A stretch of 48,692 nt of DNA. Source: Streptomyces triticirhizae. GTDB taxonomy: Bacteria > Actinomycetota > Actinomycetes > Streptomycetales > Streptomycetaceae. The stretch covers positions 1 to 48,692 of the forward strand of contig NZ_RFFJ01000019.1 in NCBI RefSeq assembly GCF_003696235.1, written 5' to 3'. Position numbers and translations under genes: made by a program. The notes below the pieces were generated by a model. It searched no databases. It worked only from the letters and a program-made list of their open reading frames with translations, and was not told the origin of the DNA. This document shows positions 16,587 through 27,385 of the stretch, in pieces. The first letter of the stretch is position 1; each line of letters opens with the position of its first letter.

Positions 16587-16615
16587 AGTGGTGTAGACAA
16601 GAGGTTTAGACCAGT
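16587..16615. promoter_or_regulatory. Two overlapping DasR operators (dre)
   Basis: On the dasA coding strand, ACTGGTCTAAACCTCT (16615-16600) and CTTGTCTACACCACT (16601-16587) both resemble the dre consensus ACTGGTCTAGACCACT. They are adjacent, overlapping by two bases. DasR bound here would block dasA and possibly itself; glucosamine-6-phosphate releases it. Confidence 0.88.
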
Positions 16616-16797
16616 TGCACGGGAGCCTGGACCAGACCAGGAAGGGTGTCAAGAGCCCACGAGCCGCCGGGCGGGTCCGTTACCGGACCGACATCTGCCC
16701 TGGGGCGGCGGCCCGGCGCGGCCCGTGCCACGATGTCAGCTGCGATCTTTCGGAGGAGCCGGTGACGGCAGAACACAACGAGTCGGAGGGGTGGGAC

Positions 16798-17559
16798 ATG
16801 GCCAGCGAATCGGGTGCCGCCGACGCCGCCGACCGGGTTCGCACGGCCCGCGTCCCCAAGTACTACCGTCTCAAGCGCCATCTTCAGCAGATGACCGAGA
16901 CCATGCCACCCGGCACTCCGGTGCCGCCGGAACGGTCGTTGGCGAGCGAGTTCGACACCTCCAGAACCACCGTGCGTCAGGCGCTCCAGGAGCTGGTGGT
17001 GGAGGGCCGACTGGAACGCATCCAGGGCAAGGGCACCTTCGTCGCCAAGCCCAAGGTCTCGCAGACCCTTCAACTCACCTCCTACACGGAGGATATGCGC
17101 GCCCAGGGCCTGGAGCCCACCTCTCAGCTGCTGGAGATCGGCTACATCAACGCGGACGAGCGGCTCAGCCGGCTGCTCGACCTGCCGGAGGGCGGACGGG
17201 TCCTGCGGATCGAGCGGCTGCGGCTGGCCAGCGGCGAGCCGATGGCCATAGAGACCACCCACCTGTCCCACGAGCGCTTCCCCGCGCTGCGCCGCAGCCT
17301 GGTCCGTTACGCCTCGCTCTACACCGCGCTGGCCGAGGTCTACCAGGTCCATCTGGCGCACGCCGAGGAGACCATCGAGACCTCGCTGGCCAATCCGCGC
17401 GAGGCCGGGCTGCTGGGCACGGACGTCGGGCTGCCGATGCTGATGCTCTCGCGGCACTCCCGGGACACCGAGGGTGAGCCGGTCGAGTGGGTGCGTTCCG
17501 TCTACCGGGGCGACCGCTACAAGTTCGTGGCCAACCTGGAGCGCCCGCACCCCTCCTGA
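16798..17559 (+). CDS. dasR: GntR-family global regulator DasR
   Basis: 253 residues from the ATG at 16798 (GGAGGGG six bases upstream); a GTG at 16762 behind GGAGGAG would add 12 residues. The N-terminal winged helix-turn-helix ([44 protein letters not shown]) and C-terminal UTRA effector domain define the HutC subfamily. DasR represses chitin and GlcNAc uptake genes and affects antibiotic production and development; amino-sugar phosphates lower its affinity. The match to S. coelicolor DasR from [13 protein letters not shown] onward is close throughout. It is divergent from dasA with the dre pair between them. Confidence 0.96.
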   Translation: MASESGAADAADRVRTARVPKYYRLKRHLQQMTETMPPGTPVPPERSLASEFDTSRTTVRQALQELVVEGRLERIQGKGTFVAKPKVSQTLQLTSYTEDMRAQGLEPTSQLLEIGYINADERLSRLLDLPEGGRVLRIERLRLASGEPMAIETTHLSHERFPALRRSLVRYASLYTALAEVYQVHLAHAEETIETSLANPREAGLLGTDVGLPMLMLSRHSRDTEGEPVEWVRSVYRGDRYKFVANLERPHPS

Positions 17560-17579
17560 CCGGTGGTGACTCCGCCGGC

Positions 17580-17600
17580 GCGTGCGCCGGGCGCGCACGC
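17580..17600 (+). terminator. dasR terminator hairpin
   Basis: GCGTGCGC (17580-17587) pairs with GCGCACGC (17593-17600), with a five-base loop, 20 bases after the dasR stop and just before the cstA promoter. Confidence 0.6.
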
Positions 17601-17604
17601 CCCA

Positions 17605-17632
17605 TGGTCAAGGCGGCTCCGGTGGCCTAGAT
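17605..17632 (+). promoter_or_regulatory. Candidate cstA promoter
   Basis: TGGTCA near 17605-17610 and TAGATT at 17627-17632 are separated by about 17 bases. Transcription would start near 17640, giving a leader of about 40 bases to the GTG at 17680. Confidence 0.45.
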
Positions 17633-17679
17633 TCCCGGGGCAGTCAATGAGGACCAGCCGGCAGACACGGGAGCAAAAC

Positions 17680-19910
<2,231 letters not shown>

Positions 19911-19914
<4 letters not shown>

Positions 19915-20117
19915 ACGCGCTGACCGCGCCGCGCCGGGCGCTGGCCTGGCTGCGCTGGTATGTCACCGAACTCACCGGCGAGAACGCCTACCAGCGGTAC
20001 CGGGAGCGGGCCGAGGCCGCCGACCCCGGCGCCCCGCTGCTCAGCCGGCGCGAGTTCGAGAAGCGGCGCACCGACCGCCGGTACGCCGACCCGACCTCCC
20101 ACCACGGCTGCTGCTGA
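19911..20117 (+). CDS. YbdD/YjiX-family small protein (CstA partner)
   Basis: 68 residues starting at the GTG at 19911, coupled to the cstA stop through GTGA. It carries the family pattern YxRYRERA ... PLLSRREFEKRRTDRRYADP and a Cys-Cys end (HHGCC). These proteins always accompany CstA-type transporters and appear to be needed for, or to modulate, transport; the mechanism is not settled. The short Trp-containing N-terminus (ALAWLRWYVTELTGENAYQR) matches relatives. A terminator follows 14 bases after the stop. Confidence 0.88.
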
Positions 20118-20130
20118 CCACGCCGCACAT

Positions 20131-20173
20131 CTCGGCCCCCGGCCCCCGAAACGCGGGACCGCCGGGGGCTGAG
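20131..20173 (+). terminator. Terminator after cstA-ybdD
   Basis: CTCGGCCCCCGGC (20131-20143) pairs with GCCGGGGGCTGAG (20161-20173) with one mismatch and a 17-base loop, just downstream of the stop at 20117. Confidence 0.75.
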
Positions 20174-20264
20174 GTGTGCGAACCAACGGCCCTCGCCTAG
20201 CGTTTCTGTCTGGTGAGAACCGTCGCGGGGGCTTCCGCGCGCGGGCGGCGGGCTGAGGAGGGGC

Positions 20265-21698
20265 ATGGCGACCATCGAGCGGGACCGGGCCGGCGAGGCC
20301 GAGGCACCGCCGGCCGAGCCGCGCCGCCGGCTGCCCGGGTCGCGCGACCCCTATCCGCTGGCCGGCGTGCTCTTCGCGCTCTACACGGTGCTCTCCGTGG
20401 GGCGTTACCGCGACCTGCGGACCCGCTCCTGGGACCTGGGCATATTCGAGCAGGCCGTCGCCTCCTACGCGCGGCTGCGCGAGCCGGTGGCCGACCTCAA
20501 GGGGCCCGGATTCCTCATCCTGGGCGACCACTTCAGCCCGGTCACCGCGCTGCTGGCCCCGTTCTACCGGGTCTTCCCCAGCCCGGTGACGCTGCTGGTG
20601 GCGCAGGCGGCGCTGTTCGCGCTGGCGGCGGTGCCGGTGACCCGGGTCGGCATCGCGCTGCTCGGCCGGGCGCGCGGGCTGACGGTCGGGGTGGTCTTCG
20701 GGCTCTCCTGGGGCGTGCAGCAGGCCGTTGACTTCGACTTCCACGAGATCTGCTTCGCGGTGCCGCTGATCGCCCTCGCGCTGGAGGCGCTGCTGCTGGG
20801 GCGGTGGCGGGCCGCGTTGGCGTGGGCGCTGCCGCTGGTGCTGGTCAAGGAGGACCTCGGGCTGACCACGGCCGCCATCGCGCTGGTGGTGGCGCTGCGG
20901 TCACGCGACCGCGATCCGGGGGCGGCGCGGGCGGCCTGCGCGGTGGCGGTGGGCGGGGCGGCGCTGTGCGCGCTGACGCTGCTGGTGCTGATCCCCGCGT
21001 TCAACAACGCCGGGGACTACGACTACTGGACCAAGCTCAGCGAGGAGGGCGGCGGGGGCGGCCCGTTGGGCGCGCTGCTGGACGGGATCGGCGAGAAGGC
21101 CAGGACGCTGCTGTGGCTGCTGCTGCCGACCAGCGGGCTGCTGGCGCTGCGCTCCCCGCTGCTGCTGGTGGCGCTGCCGACGCTGGGCTGGCGGTTCGTC
21201 TCCCACGAGCCGCACTACTGGGGCACCGACTTCCACTACAGCGCGGTCCTGATGCCCGTTGTGGTCCTGGCGCTGGTGGACGCGTTGGCCAACTCCGGGC
21301 GTTCGCACCGGCGTTGGCTGCGGGACTACGCCCGCTTCCTGCCGGCCGGGCTGCTCGGGGCGACGCTGGCGCTGAGCCCCTCGCTGCCGGTGGCGCAGCT
21401 GACCGAGGCGGAGACCTGGCGCCCCGGCGAGGTGGCCAGGGAGGCGGAACGGGTGCTCGCGGCCGTCCCCGACGACGCCGAGGTGGCGGCCAACGTCCGC
21501 CCGATCGCGCGACTCACCGGCCGTTGCCGGGTGTTCTGGGTCGGAGACCCCCATGTGCCCGCCCCCGACTACCTGGCCTACCACGGCCCCGGCATGTCCC
21601 CCACGGGCATGGTGGAGCGCGCCGCCCAGCTGTACCCCGAGGCGGAGTACGCGGTCGTCGAGCACGGCGCCGGCTACTTCGTGCTGCGCCGGGAGTGA
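20265..21698 (+). CDS. DUF2079 integral membrane protein
   Basis: 477 residues, ATG start with GAGGAGGGG upstream. The N-terminal section (YPLAGVLFALYTVLSVGRYRDLRTRSWDLGIFEQAVASYA) and the DHFSP motif are hallmarks of DUF2079, a family related to GT-C-like membrane glycosyltransferases. About ten helices follow, then a soluble C-terminal region from about residue 370 (AEVAANVRPIARLTGR ... EYAVVEHGAGYFVLRRE). Its role is unknown; a lipid-linked sugar transfer in cell-envelope assembly is a family-level guess only. It lies between the cstA terminator and the nrd control region. Confidence 0.85.
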   Translation: MATIERDRAGEAEAPPAEPRRRLPGSRDPYPLAGVLFALYTVLSVGRYRDLRTRSWDLGIFEQAVASYARLREPVADLKGPGFLILGDHFSPVTALLAPFYRVFPSPVTLLVAQAALFALAAVPVTRVGIALLGRARGLTVGVVFGLSWGVQQAVDFDFHEICFAVPLIALALEALLLGRWRAALAWALPLVLVKEDLGLTTAAIALVVALRSRDRDPGAARAACAVAVGGAALCALTLLVLIPAFNNAGDYDYWTKLSEEGGGGGPLGALLDGIGEKARTLLWLLLPTSGLLALRSPLLLVALPTLGWRFVSHEPHYWGTDFHYSAVLMPVVVLALVDALANSGRSHRRWLRDYARFLPAGLLGATLALSPSLPVAQLTEAETWRPGEVAREAERVLAAVPDDAEVAANVRPIARLTGRCRVFWVGDPHVPAPDYLAYHGPGMSPTGMVERAAQLYPEAEYAVVEHGAGYFVLRRE

Positions 21699-21875
21699 CG
21701 TGGCAGCGCCCCCGGACGCGACCCGGAACGCGACACGCCCCGGCGCCGTGGCGCGGGTTTCCTGACGCGGAACGCGTCGCAACCGCACACGCCCGGGAGG
21801 CGTCCCCGGTGCCCAGAGGGCCCCGGAGCCCCGTGGGCGTTCGCAGGTGAACGCGCCACGCGACGAGACGGAGAA

Positions 21876-21921
21876 CACAACATATGGGGCTGCTCGTTGG
21901 GAGTGGCACAAGATGTATGCT
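21876..21921 (+). promoter_or_regulatory. Tandem NrdR-like boxes over the nrdAB promoter
   Basis: ACACAACATATGGGGC (21876-21891) and GCACAAGATGTATGCT (21906-21921) match the NrdR box ACACAATATATTGTGT at about 12 and 10 of 16 positions. Their starts are 30 bases apart, close to the roughly three helical turns typical of NrdR box pairs. The second overlaps a possible -10, TATGCT. NrdR represses ribonucleotide reductase genes when dATP/ATP is high. Confidence 0.6.
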
Positions 21922-22060
21922 CGACCTCGCTGTCGCCGCAGGGGAATCCGGTGGGAATCCGGAGCTGTCCCGCAACGGTGTGTCATGGCCTGCTTTGCTT
22001 TCGCCCTGACGAGTCCGAATGCCTGCCGACGGCTGATCACGTCCAAGCCCCGTGGGCTGG
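21922..22060 (+). ncRNA. Adenosylcobalamin riboswitch
   Basis: The aptamer core GGAATCCGGTGGGAATCCGGA continues through GCTGTCCCGCAACGGTG (together about 21942-21980), followed by the B12-box-like GAGTCCGAATGCCTGCCGAC (22011-22030). In Streptomyces this riboswitch is known to shut off class Ia ribonucleotide reductase when coenzyme B12 is available, so that the B12-dependent class II enzyme is used instead. It precedes nrdA directly. Exact aptamer ends are approximate. Confidence 0.93.
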
Positions 22061-22065
22061 GCCGA

Positions 22066-22149
22066 GGGACGCGGTGCGGTTGAGCCATGCCTGGCACAGC
22101 CCTGCCCGCTCGTCACTCGCGCCCAGACTCGCGGAGCGCACCGCGTCCC
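22066..22149 (+). promoter_or_regulatory. Riboswitch expression-platform stem next to the nrdA ribosome-binding site
   Basis: GGGACGCGGTGCG (22066-22078) is exactly complementary to CGCACCGCGTCCC (22137-22149). The stem ends at the base before the Shine-Dalgarno GAGGGAG (22150-22156). It could act as a terminator or hinder ribosome entry when the aptamer is occupied. Confidence 0.65.
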
Positions 22150-22164
22150 GAGGGAGAGCACCGA

Positions 22165-24570
22165 GTGACCATCGCACCCGCCGCCCCCGCAGAGCCGGCC
22201 TCAGCGGCGTTGCCCCGCCTCCTGGCCGACCTCACCGCCGACCTTCCGGCCGCCGACCCCGCGCGGGTCGCCGCCGCCGTCGAGCGGGGCCGCCATCCGG
22301 GTTCCGACGAGGCCGAGTTGCGGGAGTTGGCCATCGAGGCGGCGGCCGGGTTGATCGCCGAGGAGCCCGCCTACTCGCGGCTCGCCGCCCGGCTGCTCAC
22401 CCTCGCGATCCGCGAGGAGGCCGCCGGGCAGGGCGCGGTCACGTTCGCCGAGTCCATCGCCGTGGGCCACCGCGAGGGGCTGATCGGCGACTCCACGGCG
22501 GACTTCGTCCGCGTCCACGCCGAGGAGTTGAACGCGCTGCTGGCCCGCACCGTGGCCGAGGGCGCCGACGACCGCTTCGAGTACTTCGGGCTGCGCACCG
22601 TCCAGTCGCGCTATCTGCTGCGCCACCCCGTCAGCCGGCGGGTGATCGAGACCCCGCAGCACTTCCTGCTGCGGGTGGCCTGCGGTCTGGCCCCGGACGA
22701 CTCGGCCGACGCGCTGGCGCAGGTCGCCGAGCTGTACCGGCTGACCAGCTCGCTGGCCTATCTGCCGTCCTCGCCCACGCTCTTCAACTCCGGCACCCGG
22801 CACCCCCAGATGTCCTCGTGCTATCTGCTGGACTCGCCCGCCGACGAGCTGGACTCGATCTACGAGCGCTACCACCAGATCGCCCGGCTCTCCAAGCACG
22901 CCGGTGGCATCGGACTCTCCTACAGCCGGGTGCGGGCCCGGGGTTCGCTGATCCGGGGAACCAACGGCAAGTCCAACGGCATCGTGCCGTTCCTGCGCAC
23001 CCTGGACTCCTCCGTGGCCGCCGTCAACCAGGGCGGCCGTCGCAAGGGCGCGGCCTGCGTCTACCTGGAGACCTGGCACGCGGACATCGAGGAGTTCCTC
23101 GAACTCCGCGACAACACCGGCGAGGAGGCCAGGCGCACCCACAACCTGAACCTCGCGCACTGGATTCCGGACGAGTTCATGCGTCGGGTGGACGCGGACG
23201 CCGACTGGTCGCTCTTCTCGCCGGTGGACGTGCCGGAGTTGACCGACCTGTGGGGCGAGGAGTTCGACGCCGCCTACCGGGAGGCCGAGGCCCGTGGCCT
23301 GGCCCAGCGCACGGTGCCGGCGCGCCAGCTCTACGCCCGGATGATGCGCACCCTGGCGCAGACCGGCAACGGCTGGATGACGTTCAAGGACGCCGCCAAC
23401 CGCACCGCCAACCAGACCGCCAGGCCCGGCAACGTGGTGCACAGCTCGAACCTGTGCACCGAGATCCTGGAGGTCACCGACGACGGCCAGACCGCCGTCT
23501 GCAACCTGGGCAGCGTCAACCTCGCCGCGCACCTGGGCGAGAACGGCGCGATGGACTGGGAGCGGCTGGACGCCACCGTGCGGACCGCCGTGCTCTTCCT
23601 GGACCGGGTGGTGGACATCAACTTCTACCCGACCGGGCAGGCCGAGGCGTCCAACTCCCGCTGGCGGCCGGTGGGTCTGGGCGTGATGGGCCTTCAGGAC
23701 GTGTTCTTCCGGCTGGGCCTGCCGTTCGACTCGGCGGCGGCCCGCGAGCTGTCCACCCGGATCGCGGAGCGGGTGATGCTGGCCGCCTACGAGACCTCCG
23801 CCGAGCTGGCGGAGCGGCACGGCCCGCACGCCGCGTGGGAGGACACCCGCACCGCACGGGGCGTGCTGCACCCCGACCACTTCGAGGGCGTCGCGCACGC
23901 CTGGCCGGAGCGCTGGGAGGCGCTGCGCGCCCGCATCGGCCGGGTCGGGATGCGGAACTCGCTGCTGCTGGCCATCGCGCCGACCGCCACCATCGCCTCG
24001 ATCGCCGGCGTCTACGAGTGCATCGAGCCGCAGGTCTCCAACCTGTTCAAGCGGGAGACCCTCAGCGGCGAGTTCCTCCAGGTGAACACCTATCTGGTCG
24101 CCGAGTTGAAGCGTCTCGGCCGCTGGGACGAGGCGACCCGGCAGGCGCTGCGCGCGGCCAACGGCTCCGTGCGGGACGTGCCCGGGCTGCCCGAGACGGT
24201 GCGGGAGCTGTACCGCACGGCCTGGGAGATCCCGCAGCGTTCCCTGATCGACATGGCGGCCGACCGCACCCCGTACCTGGACCAGAGCCAGTCGTTGAAC
24301 CTGTTCATGGCGTCGCCGACCATCGGCAAGCTCAGCTCGATGTACGCCTACGCCTGGAAGCGCGGCCTGAAGACCACCTACTACCTGAGGTCGCGGCCCG
24401 CGACCCGGATCGCCGCCTCCGCGCGGTCCAGCGCGGCGGCCGTGCCCGTTCCCTCTCCCGCCCCGGCCACCACCCCCGTGGCCGTCTCCGTCAACGAAGA
24501 CCTGTCCGTCCCCGAGCAGGCCGTCGCCTGCTCCCTGGAGAACCCCGAGTCCTGCGAGGCCTGCCAGTGA
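22165..24570 (+). CDS. nrdA: Class Ia ribonucleotide reductase, alpha subunit
   Basis: 801 residues from the GTG at 22165, which follows GAGGGAG; an ATG at 22087 lies inside the riboswitch platform and is rejected. It reduces ribonucleoside diphosphates to deoxyribonucleotides. Active-site residues visible: Cys219 (SSCYLLD) and Cys446 (AVCNLGS) as the redox pair, thiyl Cys431 with Glu433 (NLCTEI), the radical-transfer tyrosines in KTTYYLRSRPAT, and the C-terminal thiol pair CEAC at 797-800 that recharges the site. The N-terminal 100 residues are the probable ATP-cone region, only weakly recognisable. The gene overlaps nrdB by GTGA. Confidence 0.95.
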   Translation: MTIAPAAPAEPASAALPRLLADLTADLPAADPARVAAAVERGRHPGSDEAELRELAIEAAAGLIAEEPAYSRLAARLLTLAIREEAAGQGAVTFAESIAVGHREGLIGDSTADFVRVHAEELNALLARTVAEGADDRFEYFGLRTVQSRYLLRHPVSRRVIETPQHFLLRVACGLAPDDSADALAQVAELYRLTSSLAYLPSSPTLFNSGTRHPQMSSCYLLDSPADELDSIYERYHQIARLSKHAGGIGLSYSRVRARGSLIRGTNGKSNGIVPFLRTLDSSVAAVNQGGRRKGAACVYLETWHADIEEFLELRDNTGEEARRTHNLNLAHWIPDEFMRRVDADADWSLFSPVDVPELTDLWGEEFDAAYREAEARGLAQRTVPARQLYARMMRTLAQTGNGWMTFKDAANRTANQTARPGNVVHSSNLCTEILEVTDDGQTAVCNLGSVNLAAHLGENGAMDWERLDATVRTAVLFLDRVVDINFYPTGQAEASNSRWRPVGLGVMGLQDVFFRLGLPFDSAAARELSTRIAERVMLAAYETSAELAERHGPHAAWEDTRTARGVLHPDHFEGVAHAWPERWEALRARIGRVGMRNSLLLAIAPTATIASIAGVYECIEPQVSNLFKRETLSGEFLQVNTYLVAELKRLGRWDEATRQALRAANGSVRDVPGLPETVRELYRTAWEIPQRSLIDMAADRTPYLDQSQSLNLFMASPTIGKLSSMYAYAWKRGLKTTYYLRSRPATRIAASARSSAAAVPVPSPAPATTPVAVSVNEDLSVPEQAVACSLENPESCEACQ

Positions 24571-25628
24571 GCGTCCCCACCCAGAACACCCCGTCGACCG
24601 ACACCCCCGACGCGGGTGCCGCCGACCAGAAGAACCTGCTCGACCCCGGCTTCGAGCTGACCCTGCGGCCGATGCGCTACCCGCAGTTCTACGAGCGCTA
24701 CCGGGACGCCATCAAGAACACCTGGACCGTGGAGGAGGTCGACCTCCACTCCGACGTGGCGGACCTGGCCAAGCTGTCGCCGGGTGAACAGCACCTGATC
24801 GGGCGGCTGGTGGCGTTCTTCGCGACCGGCGACTCGATCGTGGCCAACAACCTGGTGCTCACCCTCTACAAGCACATCAACTCCCCCGAGGCGCGGCTGT
24901 ACCTGTCCCGGCAGCTCTTCGAGGAGGCGGTGCACGTCCAGTTCTATCTGACGCTGCTGGACACCTATCTGCCCGACCCGGACGAGCGGGCCGCCGCGTT
25001 CGCCGCCGTCGAGAACATCCCGTCGATCCGGGAGAAGGCCGAGTTCTGCTTCCGCTGGATGGACTCCGTCGAGGACATCCAGCGCCTGGAGAGCAAGGCG
25101 GACCGGCGGCGGTTCCTGCTCAACCTGATCTGCTTCGCCGCCTGCATCGAGGGGCTGTTCTTCTACGGGGCGTTCGCCTACGTGTACTGGTTCCGTTCCC
25201 GTGGCCTGCTGCACGGCCTGGCCACCGGCACCAACTGGGTGTTCCGGGACGAGAGTATGCACATGGAGTTCGCGTTCTCGGTGGTGGACACCGTCCGCCG
25301 GGAGGAGCCCGACCTCTTCGACGAGGAGCTGGGCGGGCAGGTCACCGAGATGCTCCGCGAGGCGGTCGAGGCCGAGTTGCAGTTCGCGCGCGACCTGTGC
25401 GGGGACGGGCTGCCGGGGATGAACACCGCCTCCATGCGCGAGTACCTGGAGTGCGTGGCCGACCAGCGGCTGGTGCGGCTGGGGCTGAAGCCGATCTACG
25501 GCTCGCGGAACCCGTTCGCCTTCATGGAGTTGCAGGACGTCCAGGAGCTGACGAACTTCTTCGAGCGGCGGCCCTCGGCCTACCAGGTCGCCGTGGAGGG
25601 CAACGTCTCCTTCGACGACGACTTCTGA
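24567..25628 (+). CDS. nrdB: Class Ia ribonucleotide reductase, beta (radical) subunit
   Basis: 353 residues from the GTG overlapping the nrdA stop. The di-iron ligands are in place: Asp89 (ATGDS), Glu120 and His123 (EEAVH), Glu in AACIEGLFFYG, and Glu/His in RDESMHMEF. The radical-bearing tyrosine is Tyr127, four residues after His123, so this is a tyrosyl-radical enzyme, not the class Ic type that lacks the Tyr. The C-terminal tail NVSFDDDF docks on NrdA. In S. coelicolor an AraC-like gene, nrdS, belongs to this operon; here the strand switches immediately after nrdB and no nrdS is present. Confidence 0.95.
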   Translation: MSVPTQNTPSTDTPDAGAADQKNLLDPGFELTLRPMRYPQFYERYRDAIKNTWTVEEVDLHSDVADLAKLSPGEQHLIGRLVAFFATGDSIVANNLVLTLYKHINSPEARLYLSRQLFEEAVHVQFYLTLLDTYLPDPDERAAAFAAVENIPSIREKAEFCFRWMDSVEDIQRLESKADRRRFLLNLICFAACIEGLFFYGAFAYVYWFRSRGLLHGLATGTNWVFRDESMHMEFAFSVVDTVRREEPDLFDEELGGQVTEMLREAVEAELQFARDLCGDGLPGMNTASMREYLECVADQRLVRLGLKPIYGSRNPFAFMELQDVQELTNFFERRPSAYQVAVEGNVSFDDDF

Positions 25629-25674
25629 GGACGGTCGCTTCCGAGGACGGCCTCTGACGGAGGTCTCCCCGGAC

Positions 25675-25710
25675 CCGGGCGGCCGGCGCGCTCTCGCGCC
25701 GGCCGCCCGG
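25675..25710. terminator. Perfect 16-bp terminator hairpin between nrdB and the peptidase gene
   Basis: CCGGGCGGCCGGCGCG (25675-25690) is exactly complementary to 25695-25710 around the loop CTCT. It serves nrdB from the left and the convergent peptidase gene from the right. Confidence 0.85.
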
Positions 25711-25753
25711 CCGTGTGCTCAGGTGCTCGCGGGTGACACCGCGGGGCCGTTGC

Positions 25754-26488
25754 TCAGATGCCGCAGCTGGGGGCCGACCAGTAGCGGCTGCTCATGCTGC
25801 CGAGGTGGGCGTGGTCGTTGTGACCGGGGTAGCCCGGGCCCAGGATCTCGTTGAAGCCGTGGTAGCGGGCCTGCTGCACGATCTGGCAGAAGGTCGGCGA
25901 GCCGACCAGGTCGATGCCGCGGCCGTAGAGGTGGTTGCTGTTGGCGGCGCCGCCGACCGCGCTGTTGCAGGCGTAGGAACGGAAGCCGCTGCTCGTGTTG
26001 AGCGGGCGGTCACCGAGCGCGTGGCGCAGGGCCTGGAGCTTCCACATCTGCTGGAGCGCGTTGGCCCGTGCCGCCGATGCGCTGACCGCACCACCTGACC
26101 AGTCCGAGTTGCAGCGGTTCATCTCGGCGTAGGTGAAGTTGACCGGGGTGCAGTCGTTGTCCTGGAGGTCGTAGATCTTGCCGAAGGTCTGCGGCCCGGC
26201 GATGCCGTCGGCCGACAGGCCGTAGGCCTGCTGGAAGCGGGTGACGGCGGCGGCGGTGGCCGGGCCGTACTGCCCGTCGATCGCCAACACCGCGCCGTAG
26301 CCCGGGTAGCCGGCGACGCGGATCTGGAGCTGACGGACGTCCTCGCCGCTGCTGCCCTGGCTGAGGGTGCGGTTCCAGGTGTAACAGCCGTCCGCCTGCG
26401 CCGTTCCGGCCGTGGCGACCGTACCGACCAGGGCCGCTGATGCGACCATGACAACAGTGAGCAAGACTCTCACGAAACGTCTGAACAT
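25754..26488 (-). CDS. Secreted zinc D-Ala-D-Ala carboxypeptidase (M15) with peptidoglycan-binding domain
   Basis: 244 residues from the ATG at 26488, with GGAGG four bases upstream. A Sec signal peptide (1-32, ending TAQA) is followed by a PG_binding_1 domain (about 38-110, GSSGEDVRQLQIRVAGYPGY ... DGIAGPQTFG) and an M15 catalytic domain with zinc ligands in SNHLYGRGIDLV (HxxGxxxD) and HNDHAHLG. This is the arrangement of the Streptomyces albus G carboxypeptidase, which trims peptide side chains of the wall or lyses other walls. Paired cysteines fit an extracellular protein. It probably shares its terminator with nrdB. Confidence 0.92.
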   Translation of the reverse strand: MFRRFVRVLLTVVMVASAALVGTVATAGTAQADGCYTWNRTLSQGSSGEDVRQLQIRVAGYPGYGAVLAIDGQYGPATAAAVTRFQQAYGLSADGIAGPQTFGKIYDLQDNDCTPVNFTYAEMNRCNSDWSGGAVSASAARANALQQMWKLQALRHALGDRPLNTSSGFRSYACNSAVGGAANSNHLYGRGIDLVGSPTFCQIVQQARYHGFNEILGPGYPGHNDHAHLGSMSSRYWSAPSCGI

Positions 26489-26565
26489 GGTGCCTCCGAG
26501 AGGGGAAAGGGAGGGACGCAACGAGAGTGCCCGAGGTTGTCAACGCGCGTCAACTCCCCCCGGAA

Positions 26566-26589
26566 CGCCAGTGGTTGAGCCCACTGGCG
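26566..26589 (-). terminator. Terminator of the peptide deformylase gene
   Basis: CGCCAGTGG (26566-26574) pairs with CCACTGGCG (26581-26589) around a six-base loop, 22 bases past the def stop. Confidence 0.7.
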
Positions 26590-26611
26590 CTCGGGGAAAG
26601 GGTTCGCCTGG

Positions 26612-27235
26612 TCAGTCCTCGTTGGGAACGGTCTCGTAACGCGGCGTTCCCTCGGCCATCATCTTCAGCGCGTTCCTCCGGTCCCGCTTGGAGAGCCGGT
26701 CGATGTAGAGCCGGCCGTAGAGGTGGTCCGTCTCGTGCTGGAGGCAGCGGGCGAAGTACCCGGTGCCGCGCACCAGGATGGGCCGGCCCTCGGCGTCCTG
26801 GCCGCGCACCACCGCGTAGTCGGGGCGCGCCAGCTCGGCGTAGGCGGTGGGCACCGAGAGGCAGCCCTCGTTGTTGTCGTCCAACACCCGCCGCTCGGCG
26901 GGCAGTTCCTCAAGGACCGGGTTGCAGACCACGCCCACGTGGCGCACGCCCTCGTCGTCCTCACAGTCGTAGACGAAGACCTTGAGGTCGACGCCGATCT
27001 GGTTGGCGGCCAGGCCGACGCCCTCGGCGGCGCGCTGGCTGGCGAACATGTCGTCGACCAGCGCGGCCAGCTTCTCGTCGAACTCCGTGACGTCCCGGCA
27101 CTCCCGGTGCAGCATCGGGTGCCCCACCACCGTGATGGGCCGGACCGTGCCGCGCTCCCGGTGCGCCTTCTCCCGCTCCCCGGCGTCCTGGGTGTCGTCG
27201 ATGAACTCGCGCTCGTCGGTCTCTTGCTCCGCCAT
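26612..27235 (-). CDS. def: Peptide deformylase
   Basis: 207 residues, ATG start. It removes the formyl group from the N-terminal methionine of new proteins. All three family motifs are present: GVGLAANQ (72-79), EGCLSVP with metal ligand Cys125, and QHETDHL with His167, catalytic Glu168 and His171. A charged N-terminal extension of about 30 residues ([20 protein letters not shown]) precedes the core. It begins about 150 bases after the TPR gene on the same strand. The gap contains a G-rich stretch on the coding strand that could form a quadruplex (27304-27329). Confidence 0.96.
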   Translation of the reverse strand: MAEQETDEREFIDDTQDAGEREKAHRERGTVRPITVVGHPMLHRECRDVTEFDEKLAALVDDMFASQRAAEGVGLAANQIGVDLKVFVYDCEDDEGVRHVGVVCNPVLEELPAERRVLDDNNEGCLSVPTAYAELARPDYAVVRGQDAEGRPILVRGTGYFARCLQHETDHLYGRLYIDRLSKRDRRNALKMMAEGTPRYETVPNED

Positions 27236-27385
27236 GGTCCGCCGTTCGCCTCTCGGTGCCGCTCGCGGGGCGGTCCCCGCACTGCCGGGACAAGCTTACG
27301 GCGCCCCGCCCCGTGCTCCCCCGCCCCCCGGAACCGTCCGCGCAAGGCCCCCGGATGGCCCCCGGAACGCCCCCAACGGGCGGGT

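Larger units (their letters stand above)
21699..22164. other. Long nrdAB control region
   Basis: 466 bases without a protein gene. The first 170 show no clear element except a small palindrome GACGCG/CGCGTC at 21764-21778. Then come two NrdR-like boxes, the cobalamin riboswitch and its expression-platform stem, ending at the nrdA ribosome-binding site. Confidence 0.8.

Noticed and set aside
21897..24566. Long open frame overlapping nrdA in another frame
   Set aside because: Arg/Gly/Ala-rich with no family motifs; only its last part is real, as nrdB from 24567.
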